From positions 1 to 64,000 of the forward strand of contig JMRP01000010.1 in assembly GCA_000708525.1 (NCBI GenBank): DNA of 64,000 bases, given 5' to 3'. A program made the translations under genes and the position numbers. This DNA is from Cyanobium sp. CACIAM 14 (GTDB lineage Bacteria; Cyanobacteriota; Cyanobacteriia; PCC-6307; Cyanobiaceae). The first letter of the stretch is position 1; the number at the start of each line of letters is the position of its first letter. This document shows, piece by piece, positions 39,284 through 48,682 of the stretch. Under the pieces are notes generated by a model. The model was given only the letters and a program-made list of their open reading frames with translations. It was not told the origin of the DNA and did no database searches.

Positions 39284-40710
39284 TGGTGCTCGTCATCGGT
39301 GCCGGCCTCGCCGGCACCGAGGCCGCCTGGCAGATCGCCGCCGCCGGTGTGCCGGTGAAGCTGGTGGAGATGCGTCCGGTGCGGCCCTCCCCAGCCCATC
39401 ACACCGGCGAGTTCGCCGAGCTGGTGTGCAGCAACAGCTTCGGAGCCCTCTCCGCCGACCGGGCCGCCGGCCTGCTCCAGGAGGAACTCCGGCGGCTGGG
39501 TTCGGTGGTGATCGGCACCGCCGATGCCCATGCGGTGCCCGCCGGCGGCGCCCTGGCGGTGGACCGGGCCCGCTTCAGCGCCGCCCTCACCGCCGCCCTC
39601 GAGGCCCATCCGCTGATCACGGTGGAGCGCCGGGAGCAGGAGCACCTGCCCGATCCCGGCGAGATCGCCGTGCTGGCCACCGGTCCGCTCACCGCCGAGG
39701 CCCTGGCCGACGACCTGCGCCGCTTCACGGGCCGCGAGGCCTGCCACTTCTTCGATGCCGCCAGCCCGATCGTGGAGGGCGAGGGCATCGACCTCTCGGT
39801 GGCCTTCCGCGCCAGCCGCTACGACAAGGGCGACGCCGACTACATCAACTGCCCCATGGATCGGGAGCAGTACCTGGCCTTCCGCACGGCCCTGCTGAGG
39901 GCCGAGAAGGCCGAGCTGAAGGACTTCGAGCAGGAGAGCGCCCAGTTCTTCGAGGGCTGCCTGCCGATCGAGGAGCTGGCCCGCCGCGGCGAGGACACCC
40001 TACGCTATGGCCCCCTCAAGCCCATCGGCCTCTGGGATCCCCGCTGGGGCGACCTGCACGACCGGGACGTGCGCCGCGCGAAACGGGCCTACGCGGTGGT
40101 GCAGCTGCGTCAGGAGGACCGGGACGGGCGGCTGTGGAACCTGGTGGGCTTCCAGACCAACCTGAAATGGGGCGAGCAGCAGCGGGTGCTGCGCATGATC
40201 CCGGGGCTGGAGAACGCCAGCTTCGTGCGCTTCGGCGTGATGCACCGCAACACGTTCCTGGAGTCGCCGGAGCTGCTGGAGCCCACCCTGCAGTTCCGCT
40301 CCCGCCCCAGCCTGCTGGCAGCAGGCCAGATCACCGGCACCGAGGGCTATGCTGCCGCCGTGGCCGGCGGCTGGCTGGCCGGCACCAACGCCGCCCGGCT
40401 GGCCCGGGGCCTGGAGCCCCTGCGCCTGCCGGACACCACCATGGCTGGCGCCCTGCTGGCCTTCATCAGCGATGCAGGCCGCGGCACCAAAGGCGGCTTC
40501 CAGCCCATGCCCCCCAGCTTCGGACTGATGCCCGAGCTCCCCAGCCGGGTGCGCGAGAAGCGGGCCCGCTACGGCGCCTACCGCGACCGGGCCCTGGCGG
40601 ACCTGGAGCCCTTCCGCGGCTCATCCGATCGCTCGGCAGAGCGCGACGCCGATCGCATCGCCGATCACGCCGCCGCGCCCAGCGCCGCGCGGCTGCTCCA
40701 GGCACGGTGA
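39283..40710 (+). CDS. trmFO: tRNA m5U54 methyltransferase, folate-dependent (TrmFO)
   Basis: This 475-residue FAD protein starts [18 protein letters not shown] (dinucleotide-binding site). Family motifs follow: [71 protein letters not shown] and [12 protein letters not shown]. It makes 5-methyluridine at position 54 of tRNA with methylene-tetrahydrofolate as carbon donor and FADH2 as reductant. Standard length. The ATG overlaps the psbY stop. Confidence 0.95.
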   Translation: MVLVIGAGLAGTEAAWQIAAAGVPVKLVEMRPVRPSPAHHTGEFAELVCSNSFGALSADRAAGLLQEELRRLGSVVIGTADAHAVPAGGALAVDRARFSAALTAALEAHPLITVERREQEHLPDPGEIAVLATGPLTAEALADDLRRFTGREACHFFDAASPIVEGEGIDLSVAFRASRYDKGDADYINCPMDREQYLAFRTALLRAEKAELKDFEQESAQFFEGCLPIEELARRGEDTLRYGPLKPIGLWDPRWGDLHDRDVRRAKRAYAVVQLRQEDRDGRLWNLVGFQTNLKWGEQQRVLRMIPGLENASFVRFGVMHRNTFLESPELLEPTLQFRSRPSLLAAGQITGTEGYAAAVAGGWLAGTNAARLARGLEPLRLPDTTMAGALLAFISDAGRGTKGGFQPMPPSFGLMPELPSRVREKRARYGAYRDRALADLEPFRGSSDRSAERDADRIADHAAAPSAARLLQAR

Positions 40711-40717
40711 GCCGGCG

Positions 40718-42058
40718 ATGACCACCACCCCTTCCCCCGCGGCTGAGCCCCTCACGGTGACGTTCTTCGGCCTCGGCGCCGTGGGCTCGTCGATGCTGAT
40801 CTGCCTGGCGGAACTGGCGGAGCGCGACGGGGTGCCCCTGCGCTTCGTGGTGGTGGTGCTCGAGCCCGAACTGGCCCGCGACGCTCTCTTTCACGCAGAG
40901 CGGCTCTTCGATCGCATCCAGTTCGTGGAGGTGGCGGACTTCGACAGCCTCCTCGACGGCGGCCAGCCCCGGCTGGCGGAGCTGGAGGGCACCGGGCTGG
41001 TCGTGAATGCGGCCCACCCGCGCTTCAACCGTCCGTTGCTGCAGCTGGGGCTCTCCCTGGGTGCCCATGTACTGGATCTGGCGTCCGACATGTACGACGC
41101 CGAAACCGAGCGCACCCTCACCTTCTCTCAGTACGCGTTCGATGCCCCCTACCAGGAACGGGGCCGCGCCGCGCTGATCAACTTCGGCATCTCCCCGGGC
41201 GTGACCAACTTCCTGATCGGTCTGCGGCTGCACCAGCTGCGGGCGGCCCGCCGCCGCGAACTGGAGATCGAGAGCGTGGACCTCTACCTCCTGGAGGACA
41301 TCGAAGCCGATGAGATCGTGTTCTCCTGGTCGCCGCTGGTGGCCCTCGAGGAACTGGCGGAGCGGCCCCGGCTGCTGCGCAAGGGCCGCGTGCAGGTGCT
41401 CGAACCGTTCAGCGCCGCCCGCGAGCACACCTTCCCGGGCGAGGTGGCCCCCACGCGCCAGTACCCCCTCTACCAGGAGGAACTGCTGTCGCTGCACCGC
41501 TCCTTCCCGGAGATCGATTCGATCGGGGTGTACAGCGGCGGCTCCGAAGTGGAGCTGGTGAAGGCGCTGTTCCAGCTCAACCTGCTCTCCAAGCGCACCC
41601 TGCCCGAGCAGAGCGAACTCACGGTGGAGGCGATGGTGCGGGCCATCCTGCCGGGCATGAACAAACCCCGCCGGATCGAGGAGTATCTGCGCAACGGCGT
41701 GATCCGGCGGGCCCATTTCGCCGCGGCGGCGGAGATCCGCTACACCGAACAGGTGCGCAGCGACCGCCAGACCACGATCGAGACGGTGGGCATCGGCTTC
41801 CTGCGCTACCGCGGGCTGCTCAACAGCCCCTACGCCGGTGCCACCTACATCTCCTACCCCACCGCCGTGGGGGCGGCGATCCTGGCCTGGCAGGCGCTGG
41901 CATTCGTGCGAGAGGACGGTGGCGATCTGCGGGGCGTGATCACCGGCGAGGACCTGGCCCGGCTGCTGCCGCAGACCCGCGTCGATGCCGTCCGGCGCGA
42001 TCTGGTGGCCTGGGACATCGACCTGTTCGAGAGCGTGCGCGACGCCACTCCCCTCTGA
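40718..42058 (+). CDS. Saccharopine-dehydrogenase-like oxidoreductase
   Basis: This 446-residue protein has a Rossmann start (TVTFFGLGAVGSSMLICLAEL), VVNAAHPRFNRPLLQLGLSLGAHVLDLASDMYD and INFGISPGVTNFLIGLRL, a set shared by the saccharopine dehydrogenase/homospermidine synthase superfamily. The C-terminal part is catalytic-domain-like. The substrate is unknown; polyamine or lysine-type imino acids are possible. It follows trmFO by only 7 bases, likely in one transcript. Confidence 0.75.
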   Translation: MTTTPSPAAEPLTVTFFGLGAVGSSMLICLAELAERDGVPLRFVVVVLEPELARDALFHAERLFDRIQFVEVADFDSLLDGGQPRLAELEGTGLVVNAAHPRFNRPLLQLGLSLGAHVLDLASDMYDAETERTLTFSQYAFDAPYQERGRAALINFGISPGVTNFLIGLRLHQLRAARRRELEIESVDLYLLEDIEADEIVFSWSPLVALEELAERPRLLRKGRVQVLEPFSAAREHTFPGEVAPTRQYPLYQEELLSLHRSFPEIDSIGVYSGGSEVELVKALFQLNLLSKRTLPEQSELTVEAMVRAILPGMNKPRRIEEYLRNGVIRRAHFAAAAEIRYTEQVRSDRQTTIETVGIGFLRYRGLLNSPYAGATYISYPTAVGAAILAWQALAFVREDGGDLRGVITGEDLARLLPQTRVDAVRRDLVAWDIDLFESVRDATPL

Positions 42059-42140
42059 ATCGGCACGCCCCCCGGCGGAGCAGTCCAGGAATCGTTGCTA
42101 GCGATGGGGCTTGCACCCTTCGCCTTCCGGGCGAACCGCC

Positions 42141-43787
42141 ATGAATTCGATCTTCGCCGACCTCAAGAACCGCGTCCTGGCGGCGGAGCGGGATCCGGCG
42201 GTGGACACCGGCCCGGCGGCGGTGGCGCTGCTGCGCGACTGGCTGGCCACCCATGAGGCCACGGTCAGCGCCGCCAAGGTGGCCGAGCCGACGGAGTTCA
42301 ACGGCACGATGATGCAGTGGTTCCACTGGTACAGCGACGCCGACGGTGGGCACTGGCGGCGGCTGAAGGAGGAGGCGCCGGCCCTGGCGAAGGCGGGGCT
42401 CACGGCGCTCTGGCTGCCGCCGGCCTGCAAGGGAGGCAGCCAGTGGGACGTGGGCTATGGCATCTACGACCTCTTCGATCTGGGGGAGTTCGACCAGAAG
42501 GGCACGGTGCGAACCCGCTGGGGCACCCGGGACGAGTACATCGCGGCGGTGAAGGCCTGCCAGGACGCCGGCCTGCAGGTGTACGCCGACGTGGTGTTCA
42601 ACCACAAGATGAACGCCGACAATCAGGAGGACTATCCAGCCACGCCCTTCGATCCGGCCGACCGCAACCGCCCCCTCGGCGAGGAGCGCACCATCCGCTC
42701 CTGGACCCTCTTCCGCTTCGACGGACGCGGCGGCCGCCATTCCACGATGCAGTGGCACTGGTATCACTTCGATGCCGTCGACTACAACAGCCTCGATCCC
42801 GACTACAGGGCCATCTGGCGTTCCCATGGCGCCGGCTTCGAGCACAACGTCGACCTGGAGAAGGGCAACTTCGACTATCTGATGGGCTGCGATCTCAACG
42901 TCAGCCATCCCGAGGTGCGCGGCGAATTGAAGTACTGGGGGAAATGGACTCTGGAGACCGTGAGCGTCGACGGCTTCCGCCTGGATGCGATCAAGCACAT
43001 CGCCAGCGACTTCTACCTCGACTGGGTCACCGAACTGGAGGAGCATGTGCGGCGCAACATCTTCGTGGTGGGCGAATACTGGAGCTACAACCTCGAAAGC
43101 CTGAACTGGTACGCGGCCAACACCGGCGGGCACATGAGCCTGTTCGACGCGCCGCTGCACCTGAACTTCCACCAGGCCAGCCGCAGCGGCGGCAACTACG
43201 ACATGAGCCGCCTGCTCGACGGCACGCTCATGCAGCACATGCCGCTGCTGGCGGTGACCCTGGTGGAGAACCACGACACCCAGCCGCTGCAGTCGCTGGA
43301 ATCGGTGGTGGAACCCTGGTTCAAGCCCTTGGCCTATGCCGTGATCCTGCTGCGTGACCAGGGCTATCCGTGCATCTTTCACGCCGATTACTACGGCGCC
43401 CATTACTCGGACAACAAGGGCGGCACCACCTACGAGATCTGGATGCCCAGCCACCGCTTCCTCATCGACCGCTTCCTGCTGGCCCGCGGCCACTGCGCCT
43501 ACGGCCCGCAGTACGACTACCTCGACCACTTCAACACCATCGGCTGGACGCGCCTGGGCACGCCGGGCCATCCACGGGCGATGGCGGTGCTGATGAGCGA
43601 CGGCGCCGCCGGCAACAAGTGGATGGAGGTGGCCAGGCGCAACACCGTGTTCCGCGATCTCACCGGCCACATCCGCGAACCGATCACCACCAACGGCGAC
43701 GGCTGGGCCGAATGGCGCTGCCCGGGTGGCTCGGTGTCCGTATGGGTGGAGGAGGCCGTACTGCCGGAGATGGGGGTGACGCTCTGA
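42141..43787 (+). CDS. GH13 alpha-amylase, cytoplasmic type
   Basis: This protein of about 548 residues lacks a signal peptide. It has the four GH13 motifs: VYADVVFNHKM, VDGFRLDAIKHI (nucleophile Asp), NIFVVGEYWSYN (general acid Glu) and LVENHDTQP. The start FNGTMMQWFHWYSDADGGHW and the W-x-P-P-A-x-x-G loop place it with the GH13_5 cytoplasmic alpha-amylases that degrade glycogen or maltodextrins inside the cell. ATG 42141 is preferred to 42111. The catalytic residues are all present. Confidence 0.92.
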   Translation: MNSIFADLKNRVLAAERDPAVDTGPAAVALLRDWLATHEATVSAAKVAEPTEFNGTMMQWFHWYSDADGGHWRRLKEEAPALAKAGLTALWLPPACKGGSQWDVGYGIYDLFDLGEFDQKGTVRTRWGTRDEYIAAVKACQDAGLQVYADVVFNHKMNADNQEDYPATPFDPADRNRPLGEERTIRSWTLFRFDGRGGRHSTMQWHWYHFDAVDYNSLDPDYRAIWRSHGAGFEHNVDLEKGNFDYLMGCDLNVSHPEVRGELKYWGKWTLETVSVDGFRLDAIKHIASDFYLDWVTELEEHVRRNIFVVGEYWSYNLESLNWYAANTGGHMSLFDAPLHLNFHQASRSGGNYDMSRLLDGTLMQHMPLLAVTLVENHDTQPLQSLESVVEPWFKPLAYAVILLRDQGYPCIFHADYYGAHYSDNKGGTTYEIWMPSHRFLIDRFLLARGHCAYGPQYDYLDHFNTIGWTRLGTPGHPRAMAVLMSDGAAGNKWMEVARRNTVFRDLTGHIREPITTNGDGWAEWRCPGGSVSVWVEEAVLPEMGVTL

Positions 43788-43846
43788 GGGAACGGGCAGG
43801 ACGGGTCCCGCCGATCCCTAGGGTGCCCGGCGGTGGCTTCTCCCCT

Positions 43847-45397
43847 GTGACCGGACCCTGGGACGTGATCGTGATCGGCGCCGGCATCGGCGGCCTCGTC
43901 ACCGCCAGCCAGCTGGCCGCCAAGGGGGCGACGGTGCTGGTGCTGGAGCGTTACCTGATCCCCGGCGGCAGCGGCGGCAGCTTCCGCCGCGACGGCTACA
44001 CCTTCGACGTGGGGGCCTCGATGATCTTCGGCTTCGGCGAGAAGGGCCACACCAACCTGCTCACCCGCGCCCTGGCGGACGTGGGGGAGCGCTGCGAAAC
44101 GGTGCTCGACCCGGTGCAGCTCGCCTACCACCTCCCCGGCGGCCTGCAGGTGGCGGTGGCCCGCGACTACGGGACCTTCCTGGCCGATCTCACCGCCCTG
44201 TTCCCCCACGAGGCCGAAGGCATCCGGCGCTTCTATGACACCTGCTGGGAGGTGTTCCGCTGCCTCGACGCCATGCCCCTGCTGTCGCTGGAGGATCCCG
44301 CCTACCTGGCCAAGGTGTTCTTCCGCGCGCCCCTGGCCTGCCTTGGGCTGGCCCGCTGGCTGCCGGTGAACGTGGGGGAGGTGGCCCGGAAGCACATCCG
44401 CGATCCGGCGCTGCTGAAGTTCATCGACATGGAGTGCTTCTGCTGGTCGGTGATGCCGGCCGATCGCACGCCGATGATCAACGCCGGCATGGTCTTCTCC
44501 GACCGCCACGCCGGCGGCATCAACTACCCCCGCGGCGGGGTGGGGGTGATCGCCGAGAAGCTGGTGCACGGGCTGGAGCGCCATGGCGGCGCCATCCGCT
44601 ACAAGGCCAGGGTGGTGAAGGTGCTGCTGGAGGGCGAAGGCAGCCAGGCCCGCGCCGTGGGGGTGCGGCTGGCGGGCGGCGAGGAGCTCCGCGCCCGCCG
44701 GGTGGTGAGCAACGCCACCCGCTGGGACACCTTCGCCGGCCCCGGATCAGCCGCCAGCACCCTGATCGACCGGGAGCACACCCCGGCGGCCGAGCGCACC
44801 TGGCGGCGCCGCTACAGGCCCTCCCCCTCCTTCCTCTCCCTGCACCTGGGCGTGAAGGCCCCGGCGATCCCTCCGGACACCCACGTGCACCATCTGCTGC
44901 TGGAGCGCTGGGAGGACATGGACGCCGAGCAGGGCACGATCTTCGTGTCCATCCCCACCCTGCTCGATCCCTCCCTGGCCCCAGGCGGCCACCACATCGT
45001 GCACACCTTCACCCCCTCGGCGATGGAAACCTGGCAGGGGCTCGCCCCGGCGGCCTACCGGACGGCCAAGGAGGCGGCCGCCACCCGGCTGATCGAGCGG
45101 CTGGAGGCGATCCTCCCCGGCCTCGGCGCGGCGATCACCCACCGGGAGATCGGCACACCCCGCAGCCACCGCCGCTTCCTGGGCCGCTTCGCCGGCAGCT
45201 ACGGGCCGGTGCCCGCCCTGCGGCTGCCCGGGCTGCTGCCCATGCCCTTCAACCGCACCGGCATCAGCGGTCTCTACTGCGTGGGCGATTCATGTTTCCC
45301 GGGCCAGGGGCTGAATGCCGTGGCCTTCAGCGGCTACGCCTGCGCCCACCGCATCGGCGCCGACCTCGGCCTCAACCCCTGGGCGCTGCCGGCCTGA
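43847..45397 (+). CDS. crtH: Carotene cis-trans isomerase (CrtH/CRTISO)
   Basis: This protein of about 516 residues starts DVIVIGAGIGGLVTASQLAAKG (FAD site) and has the CRTISO features PGGSGGSFRRDGYTFDVGASMIFGFGEKG, FIDMECFCWSVMPADRTPMINA, GINYPRGGVGVIAEKL and YCVGDSCFPGQGLNAV. It isomerises poly-cis lycopene to all-trans lycopene in carotenoid synthesis. The GTG at 43847 gives a normal length; the longer open frame upstream overlaps the amylase gene and is not family-like. Confidence 0.92.
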   Translation: MTGPWDVIVIGAGIGGLVTASQLAAKGATVLVLERYLIPGGSGGSFRRDGYTFDVGASMIFGFGEKGHTNLLTRALADVGERCETVLDPVQLAYHLPGGLQVAVARDYGTFLADLTALFPHEAEGIRRFYDTCWEVFRCLDAMPLLSLEDPAYLAKVFFRAPLACLGLARWLPVNVGEVARKHIRDPALLKFIDMECFCWSVMPADRTPMINAGMVFSDRHAGGINYPRGGVGVIAEKLVHGLERHGGAIRYKARVVKVLLEGEGSQARAVGVRLAGGEELRARRVVSNATRWDTFAGPGSAASTLIDREHTPAAERTWRRRYRPSPSFLSLHLGVKAPAIPPDTHVHHLLLERWEDMDAEQGTIFVSIPTLLDPSLAPGGHHIVHTFTPSAMETWQGLAPAAYRTAKEAAATRLIERLEAILPGLGAAITHREIGTPRSHRRFLGRFAGSYGPVPALRLPGLLPMPFNRTGISGLYCVGDSCFPGQGLNAVAFSGYACAHRIGADLGLNPWALPA

Positions 45398-45452
45398 GGC
45401 CGGGGGCCAGGAACGGCAGGGCGAGGATCGATCCAGCCGCCGGCCACCCGCC

Positions 45453-46388
45453 ATGGTTCCTGACCACCGCCTGCACACCTTCCTGCGTTCGCGGCCCCCG
45501 GCGGCCGGCGAGGGGCTGCGGCTGGGGATCTGGCAGGGAACCGGCAACGCCGGCAGCGCCGGCGCCGTCCTCGAGAACCTGCAGCGACTCGAGCAGGTCT
45601 GCGCCCTGGCGGCGGCCCACGGCGTGCAGCTGCTGGCCTTTCCGGAGCTCTACCTCACGGGGTACATCGTCACCCCCGCCATCGTCAGGGAGCTGGCCGA
45701 AGGAGTGGACGGCCCCAGTCTGGGGCGGGTCGCCGCAGCCGCCCGCCGGCACGGGCTGGCGGTGGCCTGCCCCTTCGCCGAGCGGGCCACCGTGGCGGGC
45801 GCGGAGCGCTTCTACGACGCGATCGCCCTGATCGACGCCGACGGCAGGCTGCTGCGCAACTACCGCAAGACCCACCTCTGGGGACCGGACGAGAAGCTCT
45901 GCTGGAGCCCCGGCTACCAGCACCCGGAGGAGGGGCCGGCCCTGACGGTGCAGCGGGTGAACGGTCTGGGGGTAGGGCTGCTCAACTGCTACGAGGCGGA
46001 ATTCCCGGAACTCACCCGCCGTCTGGCCCTGGAGGGAGCCCGGCTGGTGCTGATCCCGACGGCCGCCGATGCCTGGGCGTTGCTGAGCAGCGGCGAGCGC
46101 ACCGACCGCCCCTACCCGGATGTATCCCGCACCCTGATCCCCGCCCACGCGTTCGAGAACCAATGCTTCGTGGCCTATGCCAACCGCTGCGGCGAGGAAA
46201 CGGTGCACGGCCGGGTGATGGCGGCCTATCTGGGCAACAGCATCATCTGCGGCCCCCATGGCGACGTGCTGGTGGCCGCGCGGCCCGAGCCGACCCTGCT
46301 GATCGCCGACTGCCTGCCGGGCGACTACGGCCCCACCCACCCGGCGGGGACGAACTATCACCAGGACCGCCGGCCGGAGCTCTACTGA
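45453..46388 (+). CDS. Carbon-nitrogen hydrolase (nitrilase superfamily)
   Basis: This protein of about 311 residues has all three catalytic residues of the nitrilase superfamily: Glu in LAFPELYLTGY, Lys in NYRKTHLWG and Cys in LLNCYEAEFPEL. It acts on C-N bonds of nitriles or amides; the substrate is unknown. Motifs after the Cys (PTAADAW, AHAFENQCFVAYANRCG) fit the amidase-like branches. ATG 45453 is the first start after crtH that keeps the family N-terminus. Confidence 0.88.
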   Translation: MVPDHRLHTFLRSRPPAAGEGLRLGIWQGTGNAGSAGAVLENLQRLEQVCALAAAHGVQLLAFPELYLTGYIVTPAIVRELAEGVDGPSLGRVAAAARRHGLAVACPFAERATVAGAERFYDAIALIDADGRLLRNYRKTHLWGPDEKLCWSPGYQHPEEGPALTVQRVNGLGVGLLNCYEAEFPELTRRLALEGARLVLIPTAADAWALLSSGERTDRPYPDVSRTLIPAHAFENQCFVAYANRCGEETVHGRVMAAYLGNSIICGPHGDVLVAARPEPTLLIADCLPGDYGPTHPAGTNYHQDRRPELY

Positions 46389-46420
46389 GCACGACGGACC
46401 ACGGTCCCGCCCCAAGCGGC

Positions 46421-46438
46421 GTTACATTTCTTAATGAA
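46421..46438 (+). promoter_or_regulatory. HLR1-like element (candidate RpaB site)
   Basis: GTTACATT (46421-46428) is a perfect HLR1 half-site, the consensus being (G/T)TTACA(T/A)(T/A). After a 2-base gap, TTAATGAA matches only 5 of 8 positions of the second half. RpaB is the cyanobacterial light-stress response regulator that binds such repeats. The element lies in a local AT-rich island 16 bases before the next gene. Moderate support only. Confidence 0.45.
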
Positions 46439-46453
46439 TTAGTTCCCGGATCC

Positions 46454-46735
46454 ATGGCGGCTCCCCTGCCCAGCTCCACCGACCTGGCGCGCTACCTGGA
46501 GGCCCGCGGCGAGATGGGCAAGCCCTGGGTCTGGCATCTGCTGCGTCTCAGCAAGCTCAAGGAAGCGAAGGACACCATGGAGCCCAGCGAGTACGTGGAG
46601 CGGGTCGGTGAGGCCCATGCCGACCTGATGCGCCTCGGCGAGTTCTGGAAGGGACGGGAGGCGGAGGTGTTCGGTGGGCGCTACCAGCCCTCCGAGGTCA
46701 TCGAGCCCCTTCCCGGCTCTCCCGACGACCGATGA
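46454..46735 (+). CDS. Small picocyanobacterial protein, unknown
   Basis: This 93-residue soluble protein reads DLARYLEARGEMGKPWVWHLLRLSKLKEAKDTMEPSEYVERVGEAHADLMRLGEFW. It is helical with an acidic C-terminal tail. No domain is recognised. It overlaps the next gene by 4 bases and lies behind a possible RpaB-type site, so it may be light-regulated. It has the look of small proteins found widely in marine Synechococcus and Cyanobium. Confidence 0.65.
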   Translation: MAAPLPSSTDLARYLEARGEMGKPWVWHLLRLSKLKEAKDTMEPSEYVERVGEAHADLMRLGEFWKGREAEVFGGRYQPSEVIEPLPGSPDDR

Positions 46736-47301
46736 GCCTCCCTCCGGTCTGCCATCGCTACCCGATGGCGCCGCTGATCCGATTCACCCTCCTGGGCCTG
46801 TACCTGGCCCTGGCGGCGCCCCTGCCGCTGCTGGCGCCGGAGCCCCTGCGCCTCCCCCTGCTGCTGGCGGCCCTCACCGGTCTGCTGCTGGTGGTGGCGA
46901 TCACCAGCGAACGGGTGGAACTCGACGATCAGAGACTGCGGGTGGGCCATCCCGCCTGGTGCTCCTGGCTGCTTCGCCGCGGCTGGCAGCTGCCCTGGAA
47001 CCGCATCACCGCCCTGACGCCGGTGGCCACCAGCCAGGGGGGCCGTGTCTATTACGTGCGCACGGAGGGTTCGCCGGAAACCCCGTCTGGGTCGGCCTGG
47101 CTGCTGCCCCAGCGTGTGGCCCGCTTCGACGACTTCCTGCAGCGCTTCTCCCTCGCCACCGGCCTTGCCACGGACGGGATCGGCCGCCTCAGCCCCCCGT
47201 GGACCTACCGGCTCCTCGCCCTTCTCTCCGCCACCATGCTGGCCGGCGAACTGATCACCTTCGCCCTGCACCCTGCTGCCATGGCCCTGCAGCCAGCCTG
47301 A
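46732..47301 (+). CDS. Conserved membrane protein, unknown
   Basis: This 189-residue protein has two N-terminal helices (IRFTLLGLYLALAAPLPLL, LLLAALTGLLLVVAI), a soluble middle (VELDDQRLRVGHPAWCSWLLRRGWQLPWNRITAL) that resembles a PH-like domain of bacterial membrane proteins, and one C-terminal helix. No exact family. It is coupled to the preceding gene by an ATGA overlap. Confidence 0.6.
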   Translation: MSLPPVCHRYPMAPLIRFTLLGLYLALAAPLPLLAPEPLRLPLLLAALTGLLLVVAITSERVELDDQRLRVGHPAWCSWLLRRGWQLPWNRITALTPVATSQGGRVYYVRTEGSPETPSGSAWLLPQRVARFDDFLQRFSLATGLATDGIGRLSPPWTYRLLALLSATMLAGELITFALHPAAMALQPA

Positions 47302-47350
47302 GCCAACGAGCCCTGGGGAGACCAGGCCGGCGGAGATGGCGACAGATCCC

Positions 47351-48142
47351 TCAGTTGAGGCGGCCCGACATGGTGCCCGAGGAGACCATCACCGAAGCGG
47401 GAGACCCGGCGGAGGACTCCTCGACCGCCTCGGGGAGGGTGTCCAGGCTGAATCGGTAGCCTTGCTGGCGCATGGTCTCGATGCCGCCCCCTTCGCCGAG
47501 CCCGGCCTGTTCGAGCTTGCGTCTCAGGGTGAGCACCTGGGTATCGACGGAGCGGGGGCCTCCGCTGAAGGGAGGCCAGGCCATCCGCAGCAGTTCCTGC
47601 CGGCTGCGCACCACCCCCGGCGGCATGAGCAGGGCACAGAGGAGGGCGAACTCCCTCGGGCTGAGCTCCACCGGCTGGTCGCGCAGGGTGACCTGCCGCA
47701 GCAGCAGGTGCACCTCCAGGGGACCGACACAGACCCGCTCCTGCAGGCCGCTGCCGCTGCGCCGCAGCAGGGTGCGGCAACGGGCCGCCAGTTCCTCCAG
47801 ACCGAAGGGCTTGCGCAGCACATCGTCCGCACCGGCATCGAGAAGAGCCACCACCGGCTCTGAACCGGTGCGGGCGGTGAGCACCATCACCGGACAGTGG
47901 AGCTGGGCCGCCAGCCGCAGCGCCGAGGTCTCCTCCAGCAGCTCGGCGCTCACCAGCAGGTCGGGGGACTGGTCCTGGCAGATGTCGAGGGCTTCCTGGG
48001 CCGTGGCCACCGCAGCCGCCAGGTGGCCGTCCTGTCGAAGACGCTGGGCCAGCACCGTGCGCAGGGTGGCGTGGGGATCGACGACGAGGACCCTCCGCGG
48101 AGATCCTCCTGGGTCGCTCAGCTTGTCCTGGGCCACGGGCAT
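47351..48142 (-). CDS. OmpR/PhoB-type response regulator with atypical receiver
   Basis: This 263-residue protein has a receiver domain (RRVLVVDPHATLRTVLAQRL, VMVLTARTGSEPVVALLDAGADDVLRKPFGLEEL) and a winged-helix OmpR DNA-binding domain (LSPREFALLCALLMPPGVVRSRQELLRMAW, RSVDTQVLTLRRKLE). In the receiver, the phospho-acceptor position reads LLVSAELLEE instead of the usual L-V-x-D-L-M-x-P, so the Asp is missing. The Lys in LRKPFG and Thr in VLTART remain. It may act without phosphorylation. A tail of about 30 Ser/Ala-rich residues follows. Confidence 0.82.
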   Translation of the reverse strand: MPVAQDKLSDPGGSPRRVLVVDPHATLRTVLAQRLRQDGHLAAAVATAQEALDICQDQSPDLLVSAELLEETSALRLAAQLHCPVMVLTARTGSEPVVALLDAGADDVLRKPFGLEELAARCRTLLRRSGSGLQERVCVGPLEVHLLLRQVTLRDQPVELSPREFALLCALLMPPGVVRSRQELLRMAWPPFSGGPRSVDTQVLTLRRKLEQAGLGEGGGIETMRQQGYRFSLDTLPEAVEESSAGSPASVMVSSGTMSGRLN

Positions 48143-48347
48143 CTCCTCGGCATCACGATGACATCACAAGCGGGAGCGCCATTGGCTGATCAAGTGTTGG
48201 CATGCTAACGGGACCTCTGGGCGGAATCACGCAGCAGGCGCTGCTTTGCCAACCGTCCGCCCCCGCCATCGCAGGGGGTGACACGGCAGGATGGTCCCAT
48301 TCGCCGGCCTGTGCAGGCACAATGACGCCAAGGGCCCCCGCCCAGCC

Positions 48348-48614
48348 ATGACAGCACTCCAACATCCCGACGCGATCCGCCATTTCCAGTCCCTGTGCGA
48401 TGCCTGCCAGGCCCTCTCGGATCGCCACCACGGGCCTACCGAGCTTCGCCTTTACGCCGATGGCTACCTTCATGCCCTGCGGCGCACGGGCGTGCTCGAC
48501 CACCATTCCCAGCGCCGGCTGGAGGAGCTCATCGATCGCTGGATCCAGGATCCTTCGAGCTTCCTCGGACCCGACGGTCAGCCCCGGCTGATGATCGAGC
48601 GAAGCCTTCACTGA
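48348..48614 (+). CDS. DUF6761-like cyanobacterial protein
   Basis: This 88-residue protein reads LQHPDAIRHFQSLCDACQALSD, ELRLYADGYLHALRRTGVLD and RRLEELIDRWIQDPSSFLGPDG. It matches my memory of a short protein found only in cyanobacteria (DUF6761); role unknown. The ATG at 48348 is preferred over a TTG-type start 57 bases earlier. Confidence 0.68.
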   Translation: MTALQHPDAIRHFQSLCDACQALSDRHHGPTELRLYADGYLHALRRTGVLDHHSQRRLEELIDRWIQDPSSFLGPDGQPRLMIERSLH

Positions 48615-48682
48615 GCTGCTGCCAGCATCGGCGTGCACGCTCTCGCTGACGGCTGGGGCGCCCGGACGACCTGCCTGAGGGA

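Noticed and set aside
43370-43846. N-terminal extension of CrtH into the amylase gene
   Set aside because: The extension is the shadow frame of amylase. A GTG at 43847 right before the FAD-binding motif gives the normal family length.
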